In this document: positions 7,728 through 18,515 of the stretch, piece by piece
Layout of the letters: each line of letters starts with the position of its first letter
Position numbering within the stretch: the first letter of the stretch is position 1
Source of the DNA: Pseudomonas kielensis
GTDB taxonomy: Bacteria; Pseudomonadota; Gammaproteobacteria; Pseudomonadales; Pseudomonadaceae
Direction of reading: 5' to 3'
NCBI RefSeq assembly: GCF_014236655.1
Contig: NZ_JACMYG010000001.1
Location: 186,001 to 250,000, forward strand
DNA: 64,000 nt
Translations under genes and position numbers: made by a program
The notes under the pieces: model-generated
The model's database searches: none
What the model was told of the DNA's origin: nothing
The model's input: only the letters and a program-made list of their open reading frames with translations

Positions 7728-9797
7728 TCAGCCCTTCACGGTCTTCGGCGCCTTGCCTGACTTCATCTGCTCCAGCAACGGTGCACATTGATTCGGTTCG
7801 CCACCACTGGGTGCGACCAGCGCCAGCAACCCGGCCGCCGGGCCGGCTATGACTCCCAACGCCACCATCCCCGCGCCGCGCAGCATCAACGGCACGCCCT
7901 TGACCCCGGCATCCGGCTTGATGAACTTGCCGCGCACGTACAGCGGTGAACGCAAGGAGATCAACCGCCAGCCCTTGGACTCTGGGGTAATGGTCAGGTC
8001 CAGTTGTTCGCTGGCCATGTTCGCTGTGCCGTCGATGTAGATGATCGCGTTCTCGGTGTCGAACACAAACAGGCGCGTGGTTGCCAGGCCGCTCTTGATG
8101 CCGAAGTCGGCCGCCGCGCAATTGATCTTCACTTCCTTGTCGCCAAAGATCTTGCCGACCAGGTAGTTGCCCACGTTCAACCCGGCCAGCTCCATCAGTT
8201 CCCGGCTGATCGCGCCGTCGTTGATCAGCATCTTCAAATCGCCATTGGCACTGCCCAGCAACGCCGCCACCGAGTTGCCCCGCCCGGCAATGTCGGCATC
8301 GCCATTGAGTTCGCCGAAGCTGGTTTTCATCGGCTCAAAGGTCGGGAACAGCTGCTTGAGCTTGAAGCCCCGCGCGCTCAGTTTGGCCCGGCCTTCCAGC
8401 GGCGTGGTCTGGCCGTTGAGGCGGATCTGCGCGTCCAGCTTGCCGCCCGCCACGCCAAAGCGCAGTGGCTGCAGGTTGAGCTGGCCGTCATTGAGGATCA
8501 CGTGGGCATACAGGTCATTGAACGGCAGTTTCTCGCTGTGCACGATGCGCTTGCCGGTGAATTCGACATCCGCGTCCATATCGCGCCAGCGCTCCGTGCG
8601 GAACTCCTCCACCGGCAGCACCTTGTCGGCCGGCTGTTTGCTGTCGCCGCCACGGGCCTTTTGCTTGGCGTTGGAGTCGGCGCCGATCAAGGGCGCGAGG
8701 TCGACGAACAGCAGCTGATTGGAGACCAGCGCGCCACTGAGCTTGGGCCGTGGCTTGCTGGCCACATAGGCCAGGTTGCCATGGATGTCGCTGCCGCCGA
8801 TGGTGCCGTTGAAATCTTCATAGCGGAACGTCGCCCCCTCCTGCGCCCGCAGGTTGGCGATCAGATGACCGTCGGTGGCGTACGGGGAGGAGTCCGGCAG
8901 GGTGATGCCGGTCAATGGGTAGAGATTGCCCAGGCTGCTGCCCGCCAGTTTCAGGCGCAGGTCCAGGGCGCCGAGGTTCAGCGGATCGGTCAGGGTGCCG
9001 GCCAGCTCGACCCGAGTGTCGGCAATCCGCACCTGGGCCTGCAGCGCAAAGGGCTTGGCGGCATCCTGCAAGGCCAGCAGGCCGCCGATCTTGCCCTGGC
9101 CGGTAAGCGCCTGGCCGTGGTACTGGCCTTTGACCTGCAGGGCAAACGCATAATCCTGAGGCGCCGCGCCCTTGTCCTGGGCTTTTTTCGCGGTCTCGTC
9201 ACCGACGATATCGCTGAACGGAATCGGCTTGCCCAATGGGTCGATCAGCAGGTCGAGGCGGGTTTTCAGGCTCTGGTCGTCGAGGGTCACGTGGCCTTTG
9301 TCGAAGCCAATCGCGCCGATATCCACCGCCCAACTGGACGGTTCGGCATTCGGGTCCTTGGGGTCGAAGGTGAAGGTCCAATTGGCGCGTCCGTCCGCCA
9401 GGCGCTGCAGCTGGGCATTGGGCTCGGTCAGGTCGATGCGCGGAATCACCACGCGCTGCGCCAGCAGGGCCAGCGGCGAGATCCGCAGCTCGACCCGTTT
9501 CAGGCTGACCATCTGTGGTTGTTTGGACCAGTCGGGGTTGCCCAGGCTCAGGTCCTCGGCCACCACATGCGGCCACGGCACCCAGGCACGCCAGCCACCC
9601 TCGTCGAGTTCGCGCTGCCACACCACCGCCAGGTTGCCATTGATGGCAAAGGGCCGATGCAACTCCTGCGAGACCTTGGCATTGAGCGTTGGCTTGATCC
9701 GGTTCCAATCGAAGAACGCGATGACCAGCACCAACACGGCGATCAACAGCACCAGGCTGGCAAAGACCCAGGCGAGAATTTTACGGGTGCGCGTCAT
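7728..9797 (-). CDS. AsmA-family protein
   Basis: A 689-residue protein with one N-terminal membrane anchor (about residues 8-29) followed by a large periplasmic part. The AsmA signature is visible in the N-terminal region (LNAKVSQELHRPFAINGNL, then LSLGNPDWSKQPQM and VELRISPLALLAQRVVIPRIDL). The C-terminal AsmA_2-like region (FELNGDADIAGRGNSVAALLGSANGDLKMLINDGAISREL, written here in part) carries the usual repeated beta-strand pattern. AsmA-type proteins belong to the bridge-like lipid-transfer or envelope-assembly group and influence outer-membrane composition. The start ATG has AGGAG 10-12 nt upstream. The C-terminus ends with a Gly/Ala-rich hydrophobic patch and a short charged tail. It is monocistronic as far as can be seen. 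Confidence 0.85.
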   Translation of the reverse strand: MTRTRKILAWVFASLVLLIAVLVLVIAFFDWNRIKPTLNAKVSQELHRPFAINGNLAVVWQRELDEGGWRAWVPWPHVVAEDLSLGNPDWSKQPQMVSLKRVELRISPLALLAQRVVIPRIDLTEPNAQLQRLADGRANWTFTFDPKDPNAEPSSWAVDIGAIGFDKGHVTLDDQSLKTRLDLLIDPLGKPIPFSDIVGDETAKKAQDKGAAPQDYAFALQVKGQYHGQALTGQGKIGGLLALQDAAKPFALQAQVRIADTRVELAGTLTDPLNLGALDLRLKLAGSSLGNLYPLTGITLPDSSPYATDGHLIANLRAQEGATFRYEDFNGTIGGSDIHGNLAYVASKPRPKLSGALVSNQLLFVDLAPLIGADSNAKQKARGGDSKQPADKVLPVEEFRTERWRDMDADVEFTGKRIVHSEKLPFNDLYAHVILNDGQLNLQPLRFGVAGGKLDAQIRLNGQTTPLEGRAKLSARGFKLKQLFPTFEPMKTSFGELNGDADIAGRGNSVAALLGSANGDLKMLINDGAISRELMELAGLNVGNYLVGKIFGDKEVKINCAAADFGIKSGLATTRLFVFDTENAIIYIDGTANMASEQLDLTITPESKGWRLISLRSPLYVRGKFIKPDAGVKGVPLMLRGAGMVALGVIAGPAAGLLALVAPSGGEPNQCAPLLEQMKSGKAPKTVKG

Positions 9798-10186
9798 TGC
9801 ACAAAGCTCCTGATGACTGCTCGGCGCCCGGACCGCGACGCTCGATAAAAATCCTAGGCCAGAAATCGACCGACTATGAAAACTACGACTGGCAAATGGC
9901 CCGCAGGTTTAACCAAAAACGCGATTCAGCGGTAAATAGCGGCTTTTTTCCTGACCCAGTCGACAGAATTCTGTTACCTGGGCGGCACTTCGAGGGCGCA
10001 CAAGCGGGTCGAAAATACCCAATCCGGTGCCGAAACGCTCCCCGCAAACCCCCGCTCTAGAGGCGCCCGGCAGAACAATCAATTCTGTTGATTATTACCA
10101 TTGTCTTTATGAACTTTTATATCAACTTATCGAGAGTAGCATTGGCTCCGTACCCACTTTATCGCCCCCACACGGAGCAACCGATC
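9798..10186. other. 389-bp intergenic region with an AT-rich block
   Basis: No gene is supported here. It must hold the promoters of the divergent AsmA gene and the small repeat protein. The last part (about 10078-10140) is much richer in A and T than its surroundings and lies directly before the repeat-protein gene. It contains TTGATTATTACCATTG, but I could not assign a confident -35/-10 pair. Confidence 0.5.
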
Positions 10187-10528
10187 ATGAAACGCCAATT
10201 ACTGCTGAGCCTGACCCTTTCCCTCCTCGCCGCTAACGCTTTTGCCTTGCCAGCGGCCGAGCAAGCCACGCCACAATCCAAAGCCGAACATTCGGTGTTC
10301 AGCCAGACCGTTGCCGAAGGGGGTTCCGACCGCCTGCTGGAACGCAACAAAGTCGCCGCCGATGGCTACGACCGCACTCCACAAGGCCAGACCGTTGCCG
10401 AAGGCGGCCGTGATCGCCTGGAAGAAAAAGGCCTGGTTGAAGATGGCTACGACCGTACCCCACAAGGCCAGGTCGTTGCCGAAGGTGGCGGTGACCGTGT
10501 CATCGAACGCAACAGCGCAGTGAGCTGA
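10187..10528 (+). CDS. small exported protein with DGYDRTPQGQ/VAEGG repeats
   Basis: A 113-residue protein. Residues 1-20 are a signal peptide (KRQLLLSLTLSLLAANAFA). The rest is built from an approximately 28-residue unit that occurs two and a half times: a partial QTVAEGGSDRLLERNKV, then DGYDRTPQGQTVAEGGRDRLEE, then DGYDRTPQGQVVAEGGGDRV. The mature part is hydrophilic, rich in Asp, Gly, Arg and Glu, and has no Cys. ATG at 10187 is chosen because GGAG precedes it and the signal peptide begins there; a longer in-frame reading from 10088 would bury the signal sequence. Similar short proteins in fluorescent pseudomonads have, as I recall, been labelled phage infection protein without functional proof. 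A strong terminator follows. The function is unknown. Confidence 0.8.
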   Translation: MKRQLLLSLTLSLLAANAFALPAAEQATPQSKAEHSVFSQTVAEGGSDRLLERNKVAADGYDRTPQGQTVAEGGRDRLEEKGLVEDGYDRTPQGQVVAEGGGDRVIERNSAVS

Positions 10529-10547
10529 GCCCATGGTGGCCCGGAAA

Positions 10548-10575
10548 AAAGCCCGATTCCCTGGAGTCGGGCTTT
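10548..10575 (+). terminator. intrinsic terminator after the repeat protein
   Basis: AAAGCCCGA and TCGGGCTTT form the stem base, extended by GATTCC/GGAGTC pairing. It lies 20 bp after the stop codon. Confidence 0.8.
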
Positions 10576-10697
10576 GACTTTGCGTCAACCGCAACGCCCC
10601 GCCACACCCTCGCTGTCACCGACCCACTGAAGTTCGACGCCAGCAAAGCCGATTTGCTAGAGTGCGCCGCTGTCCCTGATTAGAAGTCAGCCGCCTG

Positions 10698-11330
10698 ATG
10701 CTGCCCCGCGCCGAACAGAAACAACAGACCCGCAACGCCCTGATGGACGCAGCTCGCCACCTGATGGAGTGCGGCCGCGGATTCGGCAGCCTGAGCCTGC
10801 GCGAAGTGGCGAAAACCGCCGGCATCGTCCCCACAGGCTTCTATCGGCATTTTGCCGATATGGACCAACTGGGCCTGGTGCTGGTCAGCGAAGTCGGCCA
10901 GACCTTCCGCGAGACCATTCGCCTGGTGCGCCACAACGAGTTCGTCATGGGCGGGATCATCGATGCCTCGGTGCGCATTTTCCTCGACGTGGTCGCGGCC
11001 AACCGTTCGCAGTTCCTGTTCCTCGCCCGTGAGCAATACGGCGGATCACTGCCGGTGCGCCAGGCCATTGGCCAGTTGCGCGAGAACATCAGCGCCGACC
11101 TTGCGGCAGACCTGGCATTGATGCCCAAGCTGCAACACCTGGACCTGGCGGGCCTGTCGGTGATGGCGGACCTGATCGTCAAGAGCGTGTTCGCCACCCT
11201 GCCCGACATTATCGATCCGCCCGCTGAAGCGCTGCCCGAGCATCTGACCCCGCAAGCGAAGATCACTCAGCAATTGCGCTTCATCTTTATTGGCCTCAAG
11301 CATTGGCAGGGGCTGGGCAGTACCGAGTAA
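10698..11330 (+). CDS. desT: TetR-family fatty-acid desaturation repressor DesT
   Basis: A 210-residue TetR-type regulator. The N-terminal helix-turn-helix (SLSLREVAKTAGIVPTGFYRHF, about residues 32-53) is nearly the same as in E. coli FabR and P. aeruginosa DesT, and the overall length matches (FabR and DesT are about 210). In P. aeruginosa desT is directly followed by ureE, ureF and ureG, exactly as here, which makes the assignment strong. DesT senses the saturated/unsaturated acyl-CoA balance and represses the acyl-CoA desaturase operon desCB. Those genes are not adjacent in this window, so it would act in trans. The upstream 120 bp contains no clear TGAAC-N-GTTCA operator, so autoregulation is not supported by what I can see. 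Confidence 0.85.
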   Translation: MLPRAEQKQQTRNALMDAARHLMECGRGFGSLSLREVAKTAGIVPTGFYRHFADMDQLGLVLVSEVGQTFRETIRLVRHNEFVMGGIIDASVRIFLDVVAANRSQFLFLAREQYGGSLPVRQAIGQLRENISADLAADLALMPKLQHLDLAGLSVMADLIVKSVFATLPDIIDPPAEALPEHLTPQAKITQQLRFIFIGLKHWQGLGSTE

Positions 11331-11528
11331 GCCCTTGGACCGTCGCCGGGGCGCGCAACAAAAAGGTGCGCCAGCCCGCCTCTTCGCACCAAACCACACC
11401 ACAGCATCGCCCCTTGTCCCGCACCACTTTCTAGCATTCGCGGGCTAACCGGGGAAATTTCCTACAACCTTTCCTGTTGGCAAGCCCCTTGCTCTAGCCC
11501 CTGCATCGTCCTTTGCCGGAAGCTTGCC

Positions 11529-12029
11529 ATGCTGGTGATTCATCGCAGAATCGACCCTCAACCCCTCTGGGCCGCCGAGTTGCACCTGAACTTCGAGGCC
11601 CGCAGCAAAAGCCGCCTGCGCTGTTTCAGTGCCACGGGGGAAGACGTCGGCCTGTTTCTGGAGCGCGGCCAGCCACCGCTGTCCGACGGCGAATGCCTGG
11701 AGGCCGAGGACGGCCGCATCGTGCGGGTCTGCGCCCGCCCTGAACAACTGCTGCACGTCACCTGCGCCAACGCCTTCGAATTGACTCGCGCGGCCTATCA
11801 CCTGGGCAATCGCCACGTGGCCCTGCAAGTGGGAGATGGCTGGTTGCGCCTGCTCGACGACTACGTGCTCAAGGCCATGCTCGAACAGCTGGGTGCCAGG
11901 GCCGTCAGTATCGAGGCGCCGTTCCAGCCGGAACACGGTGCCTACGGCGGCGGCCATCACCACTCGCGTCACGGCGACGAAGACTTCAACTACGCGCCCA
12001 AACTGCATCAGTTCGGCGTACGCCTGTGA
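11529..12029 (+). CDS. ureE: urease accessory protein UreE (nickel metallochaperone)
   Basis: A 166-residue UreE. The N-terminal peptide-binding domain is followed by the metal-binding domain with the family pattern AYHLGNRHVALQV (about residues 96-108). The C-terminus has a His-rich stretch (GGGHHHSRHGDED) that would bind extra nickel. UreE hands nickel to the UreDFG-apo-urease complex in the cytoplasm. The stop overlaps the GTG start of ureF. The structural genes ureA, ureB, ureC and the ureD accessory gene are not in the window; in P. aeruginosa they also lie in a separate nearby cluster. A 198-bp gap precedes ureE after desT, in which I see no distinct element. Confidence 0.95.
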   Translation: MLVIHRRIDPQPLWAAELHLNFEARSKSRLRCFSATGEDVGLFLERGQPPLSDGECLEAEDGRIVRVCARPEQLLHVTCANAFELTRAAYHLGNRHVALQVGDGWLRLLDDYVLKAMLEQLGARAVSIEAPFQPEHGAYGGGHHHSRHGDEDFNYAPKLHQFGVRL

Positions 12030-12700
12030 ATCCCGCCTGGGCGCTGCTACGCCTGGCCAGTCCACAACTGCCGATTGGCGGCTACAGCTATTCCCAGGGC
12101 CTGGAAATGGCGGTGGACAACGGCCGCGTCAGCGACCCTTCGACGGCCAGGCGCTGGATCAGCGACCAGTTGCTGCTCAACCTCGCACGCTTTGAAGCGC
12201 CCTTGCTGCTCGCCCACTGCAGTGCTGCCGCCAGCGAAGACTGGCCGCAGTTGTGGCGCCTCTGTGAACAGCACCGCGCCAGCCGGGAAACCCGCGAGCT
12301 GCATCAGGAAAGCCGGCAGATGGGCTACTCCCTGCAACAGCTGCTCAGCGGCTTGCCGGAGCTGGACCCGCCTGCCCGGGAGTTTCTGCAGCGCTGCCAC
12401 GAACCCCATCTGGCCCTGGGCTGGGCGCTGGCCGCCCGGGCCTGGCACATCAGTGCTCAGGACGCCCTGGCCGCCTGGCTGTGGAGTTGGCTGGAAAACC
12501 AGCTGGCGGTGCTGATGAAAACCCTGCCGCTGGGCCAGCAAGCGGCGCAGCGCCTGACCAGTGAATTGCTGCCGCTGCTGCAACAGGCGCAGCAGGACGC
12601 CAACCGAATCAACCCCGAACACCTCGGCAGCGCCGCGTTCGGTCTATCCCTGGCGTGCATGGCCCATGAGCGCCAGTACAGCCGCCTGTTCCGTTCCTAG
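12026..12700 (+). CDS. ureF: urease accessory protein UreF
   Basis: A 224-residue UreF. It opens with the diagnostic [21 protein letters not shown] and is all-helical with the normal family length. UreF forms a complex with UreD and UreG on apo-urease and gates nickel delivery and GTP-driven activation. The start is GTG at 12026 in the overlap GTGA with the ureE stop, implying translational coupling. It ends 23 bp before ureG. Confidence 0.95.
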   Translation: MNPAWALLRLASPQLPIGGYSYSQGLEMAVDNGRVSDPSTARRWISDQLLLNLARFEAPLLLAHCSAAASEDWPQLWRLCEQHRASRETRELHQESRQMGYSLQQLLSGLPELDPPAREFLQRCHEPHLALGWALAARAWHISAQDALAAWLWSWLENQLAVLMKTLPLGQQAAQRLTSELLPLLQQAQQDANRINPEHLGSAAFGLSLACMAHERQYSRLFRS

Positions 12701-12723
12701 GGCCGGTCATTTTGGAGAATCAC

Positions 12724-13338
12724 ATGAACACACAACCTTTGCGTGTCGGTATCGGCGGTCCGGTCGGTTCCGGCAAAACCGCCCTGACCCTGGCCCTGTG
12801 CCTGGCGCTGCGTGAGCGCTACAACCTGGCGGTGGTGACCAACGACATCTATACCCGCGAAGACGCCGATTTCCTGGTGCGCAACCAAGCGCTGGCACCG
12901 GAGCGGATCATTGGCGTGGAGACCGGTGGCTGCCCGCACACGGCGATTCGCGAAGACGCCTCGATCAACCTGGAGGCGGTTGATCAACTGAACCGGCGTT
13001 TTCCAGGGCTGGACCTGATCCTGGTGGAGTCCGGCGGCGACAACCTGTCGGCGACCTTCAGCCCCGAGCTGTCCGACCTGACCATCTACGTGATCGATGT
13101 CTCGGCGGGCGACAAGCTGCCGCGCAAAGGCGGGCCAGGGATCTGCAAGTCCGACCTGCTGGTGATCAACAAGATCGACCTGGCCCCGCTGGTGGGCGCC
13201 TCTCTGACCCTGATGGACAGCGATACCCAGCGCATGCGCAACGGCAAACCCTTTGTCTTCAGCAACCAGAAGACCGGCCAGGGCCTTGAACAGATCATCG
13301 CCTTCATTGAACGCCAGGGCCTGCTGACCGCGGCCTGA
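12724..13338 (+). CDS. ureG: urease accessory GTPase UreG
   Basis: A 204-residue SIMIBI-class GTPase. The P-loop is [10 protein letters not shown] (about residues 11-20), the nickel-binding Cys-Pro-His is in [15 protein letters not shown], and the guanine-specificity NKID occurs in [14 protein letters not shown]. UreG hydrolyses GTP to drive nickel insertion into urease. The start is ATG at 12724 with GGAG 8 nt upstream; an in-frame TTG at 12712 is discounted. It follows ureF closely and is followed by a HupE/UreJ gene, forming one ureEFG-hupE transcription unit. Confidence 0.96.
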   Translation: MNTQPLRVGIGGPVGSGKTALTLALCLALRERYNLAVVTNDIYTREDADFLVRNQALAPERIIGVETGGCPHTAIREDASINLEAVDQLNRRFPGLDLILVESGGDNLSATFSPELSDLTIYVIDVSAGDKLPRKGGPGICKSDLLVINKIDLAPLVGASLTLMDSDTQRMRNGKPFVFSNQKTGQGLEQIIAFIERQGLLTAA

Positions 13339-13375
13339 CAGTTATCCACACGACACTCGCAAAGGAAGCCTATCC

Positions 13376-13948
13376 ATGACACTCAAACGCCTATTCGCCG
13401 CCGCGGCCCTGCTGCTCACCCCGGCCCTGGCCTTCGCTCACCCGGGCCACGGTGACAATGGTTTGCTGGCCGGCATCAGCCACCCCATCGGCGGCCTTGA
13501 TCACCTGCTGGCGATGCTCGCCGTCGGTTTGTGGGCTGCGCAACAGCAAGGTGCCGCACGCTGGGCACTGCCCTGCACGTTCGTTGGCACCATGCTGCTG
13601 GGCGGGGTGCTCGGGTTCGAGGGCTTGAGCCTGCCGGCCCTGGAGAGCGGGATTGCGGCCTCGGTGCTGGCCCTGGGCCTGGCGGTGGCGCTGGCAGTGC
13701 GCCCAGCCCTGAGCCTGGCCGTCGGCGCCACCGCCCTGTTTGCCCTGTTCCACGGCGTGGCCCACGGCCTGGAGCTACCCGAGATGTCCAGCCCCTGGAC
13801 CTACGCCGGCGGCTTCGTCGTTGCCACCGCGGCCCTGCATGCTGCCGGGTACGCCCTGGTGCGCGTGTTACCGCAAGCCGCCGCGCCGTTGGTACGCCTG
13901 GCCGGTGCAGCATCGGCGGCGACCGGGGTCTGGCTGCTGGCTGGCTGA
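13376..13948 (+). CDS. HupE/UreJ family metal permease
   Basis: A 190-residue membrane protein with a signal-like first segment ending ALAFA, then the signature HPGHGD and GISHPIGGLDHLLAMLAVGLWAA, characteristic of HupE/UreJ. About six or seven membrane segments are predicted. A second conserved motif, LFHGVAHGLELP, carries two further His residues. These proteins are thought to move nickel (or cobalt) across the envelope, fitting its place as the last gene after ureG. It is probably co-transcribed with ureEFG, with a 37-bp gap. Confidence 0.92.
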   Translation: MTLKRLFAAAALLLTPALAFAHPGHGDNGLLAGISHPIGGLDHLLAMLAVGLWAAQQQGAARWALPCTFVGTMLLGGVLGFEGLSLPALESGIAASVLALGLAVALAVRPALSLAVGATALFALFHGVAHGLELPEMSSPWTYAGGFVVATAALHAAGYALVRVLPQAAAPLVRLAGAASAATGVWLLAG

Positions 13949-13968
13949 TGAGGTGCCGTTGCCGGCAA

Positions 13969-14026
13969 CAAGCTGCAAGCAGATCGGCTCTGACTTGCAG
14001 CTTGAAGCGAGCAGCTTGAAGCTTGC
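13969..14026. repeat. small AGCTGCAAGC/GCAGCTTGAAGC repeats
   Basis: GCAGCTTGAAGC occurs at 13997-14008 and again at 14011-14022, with the inverted form AGCTGCAAGC at 13971-13980. Such short interspersed repeats are common in intergenic DNA of the P. fluorescens group. They lie in the 135-bp gap before the epimerase gene. Confidence 0.5.
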
Positions 14027-14083
14027 CTCCCTCAGGCCTGCTACCATGTCGCGCAAACACCCCTGCCGTGACGACGCCAGCCA

Positions 14084-15217
14084 ATGCCCCATGCTCCCCG
14101 CTCTGCCTCCCAGCCTGAACTGACCGCTCTGTTTGCCACCGTGCAGCAGCATTTTCGCGGCGTGATCGTGCCTCTCTGGCAGGGTCCGGGCTGGAATGCG
14201 CAAATGGCATTGCCCTACGAAGCCCTGGATGCCCAGCACCAGCCATTGCCGCCCCAGCGCTATCGGGCGATGGCCTGCGCGCGCCAGCTGTACCTGTTCG
14301 CCAGCCTGATCGGTGAAGTGCCGGCAGCCGAGGAGCGGGCAGCGGCGCTGTTCCGTTCCTTGCAACAGCACTTTCATGATGGCGAGCATGGCGGCTGGTT
14401 CTACAGCATCGACCCTTCGGGCGCGCCGATGGATCAGCGCAAGGACCTCTACACCCACGCCTTCATCCTCTTCGCCTGCGCCCATTACTGGGCCAAGGTG
14501 CGTGAGCCGCTGGTGGAGTCGGTGCTCAATGCCGCCCTGCAAGTGCTTGCCCAGCACTTTGCCAGTGGCAACGGCCTGTACGAAGCGAGCCTGGACCGCG
14601 ACTGGTCGTCACTCGGCACAGGCCCCCTGCAAAACCCGCTGATGCACCTGGCCGAAGCCTTCCTGGCGATACTGGCGGTGCGCGAGGACCTGGCCGTCGA
14701 GGCGGCACTCAAGGCGTTGTGCGCCGCCATGCAGCAGCACTTCATCGACCCGCAGCACGGGGTGATGATGGAGAAACCGCTGGGGGCTGTGGATAACTGG
14801 TTTGAGCCGGGGCATCAGTTCGAATGGTTTTTCCTGCTGGACGCCTCGCCGACCCTGCGCGGCTCGGCGCTGCATGCCTCGCTGGACCGCGCCTTCGCCT
14901 TCACCGAACAACGGGGGGTGGAGCCGCAGACCGGGGCCGTCGCCGCCATGCTCGAACTGGCGGAGGGCGAACAGCCGCGCGACGCCACCCAGCGCATCTG
15001 GGCCCAGGCCGAATACCTGCGGGCCCTGACCTTGCGCCCCGCCAGCCAGGCGGTGCTGTTGCGCCAGTTGCACGCCTTGCAGCAACGCTTCCTGCATGCC
15101 GGCGGCTGGCACGAATGCCTGGACGCCAGCGGCACGGTCAGCCGCCAGGATATGCCGTCGACCACGCCCTATCACCTGGCGACCTGTTATCGCGGGTTGG
15201 CTGAGTACCTGGACTGA
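14084..15217 (+). CDS. AGE-family sugar epimerase/isomerase
   Basis: A 377-residue (alpha/alpha)6-barrel protein of the N-acylglucosamine 2-epimerase family. Conserved active-site stretches are NPLMHLAEAFLA (His188), EPGHQFEWFFLL (His244) and the C-terminal STTPYHLATCY (His364), whose His residues act as general acid/base in this family. Members interconvert aldoses and ketoses (mannose/fructose, as in D-mannose isomerase or YihS) or epimerise N-acylglucosamine. The sequence alone does not decide between them, though free-living pseudomonad relatives are usually mannose isomerase-like. ATG at 14084 is the most upstream plausible start. It is not clearly in an operon. Confidence 0.88.
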   Translation: MPHAPRSASQPELTALFATVQQHFRGVIVPLWQGPGWNAQMALPYEALDAQHQPLPPQRYRAMACARQLYLFASLIGEVPAAEERAAALFRSLQQHFHDGEHGGWFYSIDPSGAPMDQRKDLYTHAFILFACAHYWAKVREPLVESVLNAALQVLAQHFASGNGLYEASLDRDWSSLGTGPLQNPLMHLAEAFLAILAVREDLAVEAALKALCAAMQQHFIDPQHGVMMEKPLGAVDNWFEPGHQFEWFFLLDASPTLRGSALHASLDRAFAFTEQRGVEPQTGAVAAMLELAEGEQPRDATQRIWAQAEYLRALTLRPASQAVLLRQLHALQQRFLHAGGWHECLDASGTVSRQDMPSTTPYHLATCYRGLAEYLD

Positions 15218-15271
15218 GGTGACGATCGCTGTCGCGAGCAAAACCTGCCCGCGATTGGCCCGACTCGGTCC

Positions 15272-16180
15272 TCAGCCAGCAATCCACTTCGGGTCTGCGG
15301 TAAAGCTGATGGTCAGCCAGCGCGCGGCATCCGGCTTGCCCAACTGCGCCGAAATCTGCTCGCGCAGGGCATCCAGCGTCGCCACGCCCTCCAGCCGGTA
15401 ATCGGCCGGCAACACCACGTGAATCTCGATAAATCGCGCCCGCCCGTGTTTCTGCACATAGCTGACGTAGTCGGCAAAACCGTGCTCGGCCTTGGCCGCG
15501 TCCATGACCTGGCGCACCTTGTCATCCAGTTGGTCGGGGGCAATGCCCAGCACATCGCGCAGCGCCGGGCGCAGGATCTTCCAGGCCGGTGCCAGCATGC
15601 TCAGGGCCAGCAGGATCAGGATCAGCGGGTCGACGTACAGCGCCCACTGGCCATACCCCTGGGTCTTGAGCAGCAGCGCCGTGAGGAAACTCACCAGCAA
15701 GCCCACCGACAGCATGGCGTCCACCAGCCAACTGATGTTGTCGAACTGGATCAACGTGGACTTGAGCGTGCGATTGCGGTGGCGGATGTAGAAGAAATAG
15801 GCGAACTCGACAACGGTAAACACCGCCGCGTAGACGATCACCAGCCCCAACTCGATCTCGCGGCCACCGTTGATGATGCCGAACACACCGTTGAGAAAGG
15901 CATAGATCGCGATCAGCAGCAGGAAGCTGCCTTCGATCAACAGCACCATGGGTTCCAGGTGCCAGAAGCCGAACTGGAAGCGCTGATTGCTTTGCTTGGC
16001 GATCAGTTGGGCGGTGATCAACATCAGGACCTTGATGAAGGTCGCGATCAACGAAAAGAAACCATCAAACAGGATGGATTGGGACCCGGAAACAAAACCC
16101 GTGACGATCCCGGCGATCGCCACGGCTAACATCAGGATGGTCGATTGCTTGAGCAGTGCCTGCTCACCTCGGTTACTCAC
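15272..16180 (-). CDS. cation diffusion facilitator (CDF) family transporter, atypical
   Basis: A 302-residue inner-membrane protein with six predicted membrane segments and a cytoplasmic C-terminal domain (about residues 215-302) of the ferredoxin-like CDF type. CDF features are the early SILFDGFFSLIATF and the fifth-segment NISWLVDAMLSVG. The usual transport-site quartet (HxxxD plus DxxxD) is incomplete: the second-segment motif retains one Asp (FDGFF) and the fifth segment reads DNISWLVD rather than HxxxD. This recalls a CDF branch with altered metal preference. No His-rich loop is present. Substrate unknown; export of a divalent metal is the family expectation. Confidence 0.82.
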   Translation of the reverse strand: MSNRGEQALLKQSTILMLAVAIAGIVTGFVSGSQSILFDGFFSLIATFIKVLMLITAQLIAKQSNQRFQFGFWHLEPMVLLIEGSFLLLIAIYAFLNGVFGIINGGREIELGLVIVYAAVFTVVEFAYFFYIRHRNRTLKSTLIQFDNISWLVDAMLSVGLLVSFLTALLLKTQGYGQWALYVDPLILILLALSMLAPAWKILRPALRDVLGIAPDQLDDKVRQVMDAAKAEHGFADYVSYVQKHGRARFIEIHVVLPADYRLEGVATLDALREQISAQLGKPDAARWLTISFTADPKWIAG

Positions 16181-16278
16181 ATGGCCTCCTTGTGAACCCG
16201 GACAACCGCGACTTGCGGTGGGGGTTTCAACAAGGAGTGTACCTTATGCCCTGTTTTGGCCGATTCGACGCCTCCCTC

Positions 16279-17695
<1,417 letters not shown>

Positions 17696-17741
17696 TTTTC
17701 CGATTGACCGCGAAGATCCACGATCAGCCCCCCCGTTAAAG

Positions 17742-17780
17742 CAAAAAAAAACGCCCTGGGGCCGGGGCCGTCAGGGCGTT
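17742..17780 (-). terminator. terminator of the liv-type transporter operon
   Basis: Read leftward, AACGCCCTG pairs with CAGGGCGTT across a GC-rich loop and is followed by a run of nine T. It lies 19 bp beyond the livF stop. Confidence 0.9.
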
Positions 17781-17798
17781 GGTTTGCCGCGTGCCGGT

Positions 17799-18511
<713 letters not shown>

Positions 18512-18515
<4 letters not shown>

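Noticed and set aside
8004..9848. 614-codon open frame on the + strand
   Set aside because: It lies opposite the AsmA gene, lacks a ribosome-binding site and has no recognisable domain; long antisense frames arise from GC-rich codon bias.
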